Assembly (NCBI GenBank): GCA_963752755.1
Contig: CAVVZJ010000004.1
Span: forward strand, 685,122 to 749,121
Length of the DNA: 64,000 bases
DNA from: CAVVZJ01 sp963752755
GTDB taxonomy: Bacteria; Planctomycetota; Planctomycetia; Isosphaerales; Isosphaeraceae
Direction of reading: 5' to 3'
Shown: piece after piece, positions 56,885 through 64,000 of the stretch
How the letters are laid out: each line of letters starts with the position of its first letter
How positions within the stretch are numbered: position 1 is the stretch's first letter
Program-made: the position numbers and the translations under genes
Notes under the pieces: generated by a model
Told to the model about the DNA's origin: nothing
What the model saw: the letters and a program-made list of their open reading frames with translations, nothing else
The model's database searches: none

Positions 56885-57143
56885 CCAGATGCTCCGTGCC
56901 GATCTGGAATCTGCCGGGATCGATTATCAGGATGCCTCGGGTCGCGTGCTGGACTTCCACGCCCTGCGTCACACGTTCATCACGATGGTGGTGAACTCGG
57001 GCGCATCCGTGAAGGTCGCCCAAGAACTCGCCCGTCACTCGACCCCGACCCTGACAATCGGCCGCTACGCTCATGCCGAGATGTCCGACCGTCAGGCCGC
57101 CCTCGCGGCAGGGCCGCCGCATCAAGATAGCGATCTGACGTAG
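56885..57143 (+). pseudogene. Tyrosine recombinase (phage-type integrase), C-terminal fragment
   Basis: Begins immediately after the IS3 element-2 right end. It reads MLRADLESAGIDYQDASGRV, DFHALRHTFITMVVNSGASV, KVAQELARHSTPTLTIGRYA, giving the catalytic Arg-H-x-x-R boxes (HALRHTF, ARHS) and the Tyr nucleophile in GRYAH. The N-terminal two thirds are missing. It may be the integrase of the element that used the tRNA-Pro at 42.6 kb, now cut by IS3. Confidence 0.78.
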
Positions 57144-57204
57144 CTTGGAGGAAGTTCGTCGGCGTACAACGGGGGCTCACCACGAGTGTCATCTCCCGAC
57201 CCCG

Positions 57205-58344
57205 ATGGACGCGATCATGCCCAGCGACGGACCCGCCGCCTTCCACGACCACTTCCGAGACCTCACCGATCCCCGCGTCGAGCGGACCCGCAAGCACCCC
57301 CTGATCAACATCGCCTTCATCGCCGTCTGCGGCGTCCTCTCCGGGGCCGACTCCTTCGCCGCCATCCACGAGTTCGGCATCGACCGCCGGACCTGGCTGG
57401 CCCGCGTCCTCGACCTCAGCCCCGGCATCCCCTCCGAGGACACCATCCGCCGCGTCCTGGCCCGGCTCGACCCGGCGGCCTTCGAGAAGGCCCTGTTGGG
57501 TTGGATGCAGGCCGTGCAGGAGGTCACCGCCAAGCGGTTGGTCGCCATCGACGGCAAGACCTTGGGGGGCTCCTACAACCGGCAGGACGGCAAGGCGGCG
57601 ATCCACATGGTCTCGGCCTGGGCGACCGAGAACAAGCTGTCGCTGGGCCAGGTGGTCGTGGACGAGAAGTCCAACGAGATCACGGCGATCCCCGAGTTAC
57701 TGGGGTTGCTGGAACTCTCCGGAGCGGTGGTGACGATCGACGCCATGGGCTGCCAGAAGGCGATCGCTGCGAAGGTTCGGGAACGCGGCGGCGACGACGT
57801 GTTGGCCGTCAAGGAGAACCAGCCGACGCTCTAGGCTCAGGTCCGCGAGGCCATCGACGAGGGCCTGGAGCAGGATGCCGAGCGGATCGATGAGCATCGG
57901 ACCGACGAGAAGGGGCACGGTCGTCGGGAGGTCCGCACCTCTGCGGTCTTCCCAGCCCCGGAGGGGGTCGATCCGGAGGGCCTGTGGCAGGACCTGTGTG
58001 CCGTGGGCGTGACGTTCTCGGAGCCAACGGATTCCCGGGGGCGAACCAGCCTGGAGGGGCGGTACTACATCCTGAGCCGGGGGTTGTCGGCGAAGGAGTT
58101 CGCCGAGGCCGTGCGGGGCCATTGGAGTATCGAGAATCAACTGCATTGGCAACTGGATGTGAGCTTCCGGGAGGATGAGTCTCGGGTGCGAACGGGCCAC
58201 GCGGCGGCGAACGTGAGTGTGATCCGGCGGTTCGCCCTTGGTTTACTGAAGCGTGAGAGCGGGTGCCGACGTGGGATCGGGACCAAGCGGCTGAAGGGTG
58301 CCTTGAGTGAGGAGTACCGGGAGAAAGTCCTGTTCAAGACATGA
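57205..58344 (+). pseudogene. ISAs1 family transposase with internal TAG
   Basis: H-repeat/ISAs1-type transposase: FRDLTDPRVERTRKHPLINI, FIAVCGVLSGADSFAAIHEF, RLVAIDGKTLGGSYNRQDGK (Asp), GAVVTIDAMGCQKAIAAKVR (Asp), then RGHWSIENQLHWQLDVSFRE (Glu). An amber codon at 57832-57834 splits it after KENQPTL; the frame is unchanged before and after (AQVREAIDEGLEQDAE), so a single base change is enough to have inactivated it. Confidence 0.82.
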
Positions 58345-58625
58345 GATAAGATGCCGTTTCCCTGGCCCTCGCGGCTCTTCCTGACCTGCTCGGTTCCTCG
58401 GCCGTCGCCGCATTGCCCGCGAGAGTGGACGAGGCAGTGTCATCCACGACCATTTCTCCTGCACCAAATGCGCACCAAGCAGGAGACGTTCCGGGACGCG
58501 ACGCCATCCGGCGCAACGAACGAGGGGACCGGCGAGGCCCCCTCTGACCGTAACTCCTTAGTTCAGGAACTGTAGTGCGCCCTGAAATCGGACCACCCGC
58601 TTGTGGTGGTTTTTGGTGCGACCGA

Positions 58626-59458
58626 TCACTGCGATCGTCGCATGACGATCCATTGCTGCTCGAACTCGCTCGGGGTCAGATAACCCAGCGAGGAGTGAAT
58701 CCGCTTTCGGTTGTAAACATCATCAAGAAACCGGCCGAGCTGCCGCAAGGCGTCGGCGAAGTCCTCGTACTCCGTCAGATCCACCTCCTCTTCTTTGATG
58801 GTCCGCATCAGCCGCTCGGCGTAGCCATTCTCCCTCGGCTCGCCCACGGCCGCCATGCTGATCGACGCCCCGACGGCCGTCAACGCCTCGACGTAGGCCG
58901 TCGCCGCATACTGCACCCCCTGGTCGGAGTGGTGGATCTCCGGCCGGCCCCGCTCCAACGCCCGCTCCAGGGCCGCCAGGGTCAACTCCTGCTCCAGGCT
59001 CCGCCCCAGGTTCCAGCCCCGGATCGAGCGGCTGAAGACATCCATCAGCACGGCGAGATAGATGAACTCCTTCTTGAGTCGAATGTACGTGATGTCCGCG
59101 ACCCAGACCTGATCGGGGCGGACCACCTCCAGGGCCTCGACCAGGTTCGGGAAGCGGGGGAACGGGTGGACGCTGTCGGTCGTCCGGGGCGGATGCCTCG
59201 GCGGCGGCTCGCCGCTCAGGCCCATCTCGGCCATCAGGCGGCGGACCCGCTTGGCGTTGACCGGCATCCCTCGCGGCGCAGCATGGCCGTCAGGCGGCGG
59301 TAGCCGTAGGTCGGCCACGCCCCCGCCAGGCGGACCAGGGCCTCGCGAAGCGGCCGGTCCTCGGCCGGCCGGGGTCGGTGGTAGAGGCTGCTGCGGTGGA
59401 CGTCCAGGGCCTCGCAGAGGAGCCGGTCGGCGTAGTCACCCCGGAGCTGGTCGATCAC
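58626..59458 (-). pseudogene. IS3 element-3 OrfB (frame break)
   Basis: Integrase of about 277 residues. N-terminal part DQLRGDYADRLLCEALDVHR, TYGYRRLTAMLRREG; after a one-base break near 59262 it continues MPVNAKRVRRLMAEMGLSG, then the DDE core VRPDQVWVADITYIRLKKEF (Asp), EIHHSDQGVQYAATAYVEAL (Asp) and PRENGYAERLMRTIKEEEVD (Glu). The break may be an indel error or a real lesion. Confidence 0.82.
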
Positions 59459-59760
59459 CGCCCGCCTCCGATCGAGTCCGAGGCCAGCAGCGTCGAGGCT
59501 TTTTTTAGGACTTCGATCTGGAGGGTGGCCCGGCCGAGCATCCGCTCCAGCTCGGCGATGCGGGCCTGGTCGCCATCACGCTGCTCGTCGCCCTGGAAGA
59601 GGGTGTGGGCCCGCTGGAGGAAGTGGGCCTTCCAGATCGCGAGGAGGTTGGGGCTGAGGGCGTGCCTGCGGCACGCCTCGGCCGGGGACTGGCGGCCGGT
59701 CAAGACGTCGAGGACGACCTGGGCCTTGAACTCGGGGGTGAACCGGCGTCGCTTCCGCAT
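59455..59760 (-). CDS. IS3 element-3 OrfA
   Basis: A 101-residue HTH protein: MRKRRRFTPEFKAQVVLDVL, SPAEACRRHALSPNLLAIWK, ending IEVLKKASTLLASDSIGGGR. A slippery A7G (CTA AAA AAA G, about 59500) near its end leads by -1 shift into KKSLDAAGLGLDRRRAVIDQ, the OrfB frame, as in typical IS3 elements. Confidence 0.88.
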   Translation of the reverse strand: MRKRRRFTPEFKAQVVLDVLTGRQSPAEACRRHALSPNLLAIWKAHFLQRAHTLFQGDEQRDGDQARIAELERMLGRATLQIEVLKKASTLLASDSIGGGR

Positions 59761-59835
59761 CGTGGTGCGCCTCCGGTCGGAGCCAGGCTTTCATTATGCA
59801 CCTGGTCCGATCTCTGGGGCGCACTACAAACAGTT

Positions 59836-59866
59836 AGACGCCGCCAGTCGGAAACTGACGGCGTCT
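59836..59866 (-). terminator. Hairpin downstream of tRNA-Lys
   Basis: AGACGCCG...CGGCGTCT forms an 8-bp stem with an inner CAGT/ACTG extension, 8 nt after the tRNA 3' end on the minus strand. The downstream T-content is low, so termination strength is uncertain. Confidence 0.5.
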
Positions 59867-59874
59867 GACGCGAG

Positions 59875-59947
<73 letters not shown>

Positions 59948-60497
59948 TGATGCTTCGACTTAAAACTGGAAGCGAGAAATATCGCCCAATGTCATGAAGC
60001 CAGGAAAAAAATGGAAACCATTTAATAAAAAACCAATTAGTGGGGAGTGCAAGCGGTTGATAGAAAAACGCGAGTAAGAGGCTCTTTCGAGACGTACAAG
60101 GAATTCTCTCCCAAAACTCGAGACACGAATAGGATATTCCAGAAGTGACTGGGTACGCAAGACCAATCGTGGACCCGCACACAGCGTATTCAGGTCGTTC
60201 TGGTGCGAGAAGGGGTTCCGTGGCTCCTGTGCTGGTTCAGCGTGAATTGGAATTCTTGCCGGTTGGTGTAAGCGAGGGGTCGGAACCTCCTGTCCCGGAT
60301 TTCGCGGCCTCGTGCCGCGAGGGTTTGACGCTTGGATGCCAATCCCGGAGCCTTCCAGGGCGGGAGCGAGCACGGGACCAGACGTTTCCGACTGGTCCCG
60401 GCTCCGGTCTTGGCCCCTGGGGCGACGCTCGGGGTGCTCCCCAGCAGAGCCCTATCCTCCGCCCAGGCTATCCCCGATTGTCGTCGCACCACGACGC

Positions 60498-61415
60498 TCA
60501 CGCAACCTCCCGCGACGCCCGACGCAGGCGACGGCGGGTTTCCCGCGCCTCCTCCAGCTTGCGATCCCGCTCGGCGAAGATCGTCGCGTCCAGACCGGCG
60601 AGCTTGTCCATCGGCGTCACATAGCCCAACGCGCTATGCAAACGCACGGTATTATAGTAATCAACATACGACGAAATCAGACGCCGGGCCTCCTCCAGCG
60701 AACCGGGCGCCGCGGGACGAACGCATTCCCGCTTCAAGCGGCCGTGCCAACGTTCCAGCTTGCCGTTGGATTGGGGGTCGTACGGACTGGTCCGCACGTG
60801 CGTGATCCCCGCCACGCGGATGAATTCCTTGAAGTCCCGCGCGATGAACTGCGGGCCGTTGTCGCTGATGATCCGCGGCTTCTTGTCCGGGTAGCGTTCC
60901 AGGCCGCGCTGCACGATCGTCTCCACGTCGCGTTCGGTCATCGATTCGCGGATCTCCCAGTGCACGATCGCCCGGCTGAAGCCGTCGAGCACGCTGGTGA
61001 GGTAATCGAAGGTGCCGCCGACGTTGATGTACGAAACATCCCCATGCCAGTGCTCGTGGGCCGCCAGTGGCTGCACGAAGCCCGTCCCCTTCTTCGACGG
61101 TGAGAACGACCGCCGGTCGAGCCGGCCCGCGGCTTTGAGCACCCGATAGACGCTCGCCGGGCTGGTCGCCACCACGTCGTCGTCGAGCATCATGAAGGTC
61201 AACCGGCGATAGCCTTCCAGGGGATGCCGCTCGTGGTAGTCGAGGCTGGCCTGCTTCTCCCAGTCGTGCAGCCACCAGTCGCGGGGCACTTTGCCGTTGT
61301 GCTCGTTGACCTTGCCGTAGCGATGTTTCCAATCGTGGAACTTGCTGGTGCCCAGGCCGAGCCAGCCCAGCAGCCGCCGGGCGGGCAACTCGGTGCGTTC
61401 GGTCCAGCGGTTCAC
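60498..61415 (-). CDS. IS3 family transposase OrfB (copy D)
   Basis: A 305-residue DDE integrase, same as the copy B protein apart from a few substitutions. Catalytic motifs HWHGDVSYINV, ISDNGPQFIARDF and NGKLERWHGRLKRE are intact. Position 'NGP' is the commoner form of the second catalytic motif, whereas copy B has NGA, so copy D is the better candidate for an active source. Confidence 0.9.
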   Translation of the reverse strand: MNRWTERTELPARRLLGWLGLGTSKFHDWKHRYGKVNEHNGKVPRDWWLHDWEKQASLDYHERHPLEGYRRLTFMMLDDDVVATSPASVYRVLKAAGRLDRRSFSPSKKGTGFVQPLAAHEHWHGDVSYINVGGTFDYLTSVLDGFSRAIVHWEIRESMTERDVETIVQRGLERYPDKKPRIISDNGPQFIARDFKEFIRVAGITHVRTSPYDPQSNGKLERWHGRLKRECVRPAAPGSLEEARRLISSYVDYYNTVRLHSALGYVTPMDKLAGLDATIFAERDRKLEEARETRRRLRRASREVA

Positions 61416-61780
61416 GAAATCGACGATCTGGTCGCGGGTGTCATGGGGAACCCAGGCTCCATTCCGGGTTCCCCAAGTTCTTTTTTTAGTTTGACATGTT
61501 CCTCCATGAGTTCCGCGATGACCTCGTTCTTCTGAACGAGCTTGGACTGGAGGTGCTCGATCTTGCGGTCCTTGAGCGGCTCAACGCGCGGGGGCCGTCC
61601 GGGTCCGTGCTGGAACGCCTTGGCGGCCTGGTCGAGGACGAGCTTGATCCAGTTGTGGATTTGGCTGGGCTGGAGGCCGAATTCATCGGCCAGGTCGGAG
61701 ATCGGCTCCTTGCCGATGAGGTGGCGTCGAACGATCTGGGCCTTCTGATCGGGAGTGAAGTGCCTGCGGGTCTGACTCAT
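61412..61780 (-). CDS. IS3 family transposase OrfA (copy D)
   Basis: A 122-residue HTH protein with the same sequence as in copy B apart from synonymous change. The same A7G slippery site precedes its stop, allowing the OrfAB fusion by -1 frameshifting. OrfB overlaps it by 4 nt. Confidence 0.9.
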   Translation of the reverse strand: MSQTRRHFTPDQKAQIVRRHLIGKEPISDLADEFGLQPSQIHNWIKLVLDQAAKAFQHGPGRPPRVEPLKDRKIEHLQSKLVQKNEVIAELMEEHVKLKKELGEPGMEPGFPMTPATRSSIS

Positions 61781-62067
61781 GGAAGGTGCCTCCGATGGGG
61801 TCCATACTAACCCAACCGGCGGAGCGTTCCAGTTTCGGCTGAGGCACTACAGGTCCCTGCATGCAGGTCTGTTCGGTGGGACAGTCCGCGGGGTGGGAAT
61901 AGGGAGTCGTGCAGGAGAAGGACATGGCTGCTGGGATGAGGTTTTGGATAGCTAGAGGAAAGGAGAGGCCCTGGCTGACTTGGCGATCGATCTTGTCGGC
62001 GTCTGACGTTTTGGATTAGAGTCGCCCGTTGGTGAAGACCGACGCGATCGAGGGAGGGGAGGCGAAC

Positions 62068-62962
62068 TTGGAGGCGTTGCTCGAGACATCCTTGCGACCG
62101 CCCAAGCGGTGCGGGAAGGTTCGCGATCTGTACGACCTGGGAGACAGGCTTCTGCTGGTCGCCACAGACCGCATCAGCGCCTTCGACTGGGTCTTACCGA
62201 ACGGCATTCCTGACAAGGGCCGCGTACTCACCGGACTGAGCTACTGGTGGTTCCGGAACCTCAACATCCCGCACCACCTGATCTCGACCAACATCGACGA
62301 CGCCGGCCTCGGACTCACGGGCTCGGTCCGGAGGCGCTCATCGGTCGGGTGATGATCGTCCAGAAGGCCGAGGTGATTCCCTCGAGTGCGTCGTGCGCGC
62401 TACCTGGCCGGGAGTGCCTGGAAGGAATACCGCGAGCGGGGCCTCGTTGGCGGCGAGTTGATGCCGCCGGGCCTGAAGGAGTCGCAACGACTCGATCCAC
62501 CAGTCTTCACCCCGGCGACCAAGGCCGAGTCGGGCCACGATGAGAACATCCCCTTCGAGCAACTGGCCGGGGCCATCGGCTCGGACCTCGCCCACACGGT
62601 CCGGGCGATGAGCCTGGCGGCCTACATGGAGGCTCGCGTCCAGGCCGAACGGCGCGGTCTGATCCTGGCGGACACCAAGTTCGAGTTCGGGATGCTGCCG
62701 GAGCCAGGTGGCGGCCGCGACTCCTCTTCATCGACGAAATCTTCACGCCCGATAGTTCTCGCTACTGGCCTGCCGAGGGATCGAGCCGGGCGGCCGCAGC
62801 CGTCGTTCGACAAGCAGTATGTGCGCGACTGGCTGGAGGCGACCGGCTGGGACAAGGCCAGCCCGCCGCCGCGATTGCCCGACGAGGTCGTCGCCCGGAC
62901 CCGCGAAAAATACGTCGAAGCCTTCGAGACTCATCACCGGTCAGCCTTTCCCCTGGAAGTGA
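62068..62962 (+). CDS. purC: SAICAR synthetase (several frame breaks)
   Basis: Phosphoribosylaminoimidazole-succinocarboxamide synthase, converting CAIR plus aspartate to SAICAR in purine synthesis. Pieces in successive frames: GKVRDLYDLGDRLLLVATDR, ISAFDWVLPNGIPDKGRVLT, RVMIVQKAEVIPS, YRERGLVGGELMPPGLKESQ, FTPATKAESGHDENIPFEQL, LADTKFEFG, LLFIDEIFTPDSSRYWPAEG, PSFDKQYVRDWLEATGWDKA, LITGQPFPWK-stop at 62962. That needs about five single-base breaks (near 62320, 62385, 62715, 62790, 62925). The TTG at 62068 follows GAGGGAGGGGAGG; a TTG at 62029 is the alternative. Two nt before aroC. Confidence 0.85.
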
Positions 62963-62963
62963 C

Positions 62964-64000
62964 ATGCTCCGCTACCTGACGGCCGGCGAGTCGCACGGCC
63001 CGGCCCTGACGGCCCTGGTCGAGGGGTTCCCGTCGGGCATCCGGCTCGACACCGAACTGCATCAACGGCGAGTTGAAGCGACGCCAGGGCGGCTACGGAC
63101 GAGGCAAGCGGCAGACGCTCGAAACCGACCGCGTGATCGTCGATTCGGGAACCTACCACGGCGTCACCACCGGCGCCCCGATCACCCTGCGACTGATCAA
63201 CAACGATGCCAAGCTCGAACGCCTCCAGGAACCCGCCGCCCCCCGCGGCGGCCACATCGACCTGGCCGGCTCGATCAACTACCAGACCGGCATCCGCCAG
63301 GTGCTCGAACGCGCCAGCTCCCGCGAGACGGCCATGCGCGTGGCCGTCGGCGGCCTGGCAAGGCTCTTGCTCCGGGAAGCTGGGCATCGAGGTCTTCGGC
63401 TACGTCCGCGAGCTGGGCGGGATCGAGGCCCCGCCGCTGTCGCTGGATCCGGCCGTCCGCGACGCCAGCCCGGTTTACACCCTGAACCCGGAGGCCGACC
63501 CCCAGATCGTCGCCGCGATCGACGCCGCTCGTGAGGCCGGCGACACGCTGGGCGGGATCGTAGAGACGGTCGTTGTCGGCTGCCCGGTCGGTCTCGGAAG
63601 CCATGCCCAGTGGGACCGCAAGCTCGACGCCCGGCTGGCCGCTGCCGTCATGAGCGTGCAGGCGATCAAGGCCGTCGAGATCGGCATCGGGATCGAGGCC
63701 GCCCGCGTCCCGGCTCGCAGGTCATGGACCCGATTCGCTTACGACCCCGATCACGCCGACGACGACCGCCGCTTCGGCTTCCGTCGCCCGACCGAACAAC
63801 GCCGGCGGCATCGAGGGCGGGACCTGCAACGGCAAGCCGATCGTCATCCGCACCGCCAAGAAGCCGATCAGCACCCTCGCCGCCCGTGGGCCGTCGGTCA
63901 ACATGGCCTCCAAGCAACCCAGCCCGCCGCCTACGAGCGATCGGACGTCTGCGCCGTGCCCGCGGCCAGCGTGATCATCGAGAACGTGGTCGCCTTCGAG
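62964..64000 (+). CDS. aroC: Chorismate synthase, partial (several frame breaks)
   Basis: Final step of the shikimate pathway: EPSP to chorismate with reduced FMN. It starts MLRYLTAGESHGPALTALVE (signature 1) and runs off the window end. Pieces: ELKRRQGGYGRGKRQTLETD, TYHGVTTGAPITLRLINNDA, GGHIDLAGSINYQTGIRQVL, RASSRETAMRVAVGGLARLL, GIEVFGYVRELGGIEAPPLS, VSVxA-type AAAVMSVQAIKAVEIGIGIE, NNAGGIEGGTCNGKPIVIRT, PISTLAARGPSVNMASKQ. Frame changes occur near 63058, 63370, 63715, 63735 and 63785. Adjacent to purC, probably co-transcribed. Confidence 0.87.

Larger units (their letters stand above)
58571..59828 (-). mobile_element. IS3-family element 3
   Basis: A 1258-bp element. Terminal repeats TGTAGTGCGCCCTGAAATCG(GACCA) at the left and, in complement, TGTAGTGCGCCCCAGAGATC(GGACCA) at the right. 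A 3-bp AAC duplication lies at 58568-58570 and 59829-59831. It carries orfA and orfB on the minus strand and sits just downstream of tRNA-Lys. Confidence 0.88.
60228..61851 (-). mobile_element. IS3-family element copy D, complete
   Basis: A 1624-bp element with right end TGTGCTGGTTCAGCGTGAAT at 60228 and left end complementing TGTAGTGCCTCAGCCGAAAC at 61851. Nearly identical to copy B; differences include GSLEEARR versus GSREEARR and NGPQFIA versus NGAQFIA. The flanks (GGCTCC and GGTCCC) show no target duplication, consistent with later recombination between copies. Confidence 0.85.

Overview
This window comes from a high-GC planctomycete chromosome, most like the Isosphaeraceae. Signs of this are a TIGR03067 protein, a large IPT/PPC-domain secreted protein, a cytochrome c-WD40 protein, an ECF sigma factor overlapping a Ser/Thr kinase with a SUMF1 domain, PEP-CTERM and 'LExxxLLDA' surface-type motifs, a Tat-exported Gfo/Idh/MocA oxidoreductase, and abundant IS3, IS5, ISAzo13, ISKra4 and ISAs1 elements.

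From 0.4 to 42 kb the window is ordinary planctomycete chromosome: short operons and single genes on both strands. These include a sigma-like factor, EF-hand protein, GT39-like membrane protein, CocE/NonD hydrolase, a winged-helix regulator with its membrane partner, ispH followed by an overlapping ferritin-like/small-membrane/membrane gene set, cobalamin adenosyltransferase (minus strand), a TolB-like propeller, DinB, isoaspartyl peptidase, a TIGR04282 transferase with a glutaredoxin, a molybdopterin oxidoreductase, an SGNH membrane protein, MscS, the ACT (UPF0237) plus PFL (UPF0210) pair, two STAS proteins with an MBL hydrolase, DUF1573, a two-domain esterase, a beta-lactamase-fold hydrolase and a YkgJ protein. 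One 15-bp dyad (CTTTRYMACRCAAAG) lies upstream of both the membrane/regulator operon and ispH and is the best candidate for a new operator.

From 42.2 to 61.9 kb lies an accessory region. It opens with a transposase stump and a 3' half tRNA-Pro with its terminator, typical of an integration scar. It then carries a sigma/kinase pair and, from 48.5 kb, a nested insertion-sequence graveyard. An ISAzo13 transposase gene has been cut in two by an IS3-family element and its halves now face each other on opposite strands, which is the signature of an inversion between IS3 copies. An ISKra4 element sits inside one IS3 copy (7-bp duplication), an IS5 element sits inside another IS3 relative (TGA duplication), and a further IS3 relative interrupts a tyrosine recombinase. 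A pseudogenised ISAs1, another IS3-type element with AAC duplication, an intact tRNA-Lys(CTT) and a last full IS3 copy follow.

From 62.0 kb to the window end, core biosynthesis resumes with purC and aroC, adjacent on the plus strand.

A pervasive oddity is single-base frame breaks in otherwise conserved genes (EF-hand, CocE, PduO, TIGR04282, molybdopterin oxidoreductase, cytochrome c-WD40, STAS, esterase, beta-lactamase-like, Gfo/Idh, purC, aroC). Because purC and aroC alone hold about ten breaks yet remain conserved in every piece, uncorrected sequencing indels are the simplest explanation. Gene coordinates below therefore span the frame breaks where the protein clearly continues.
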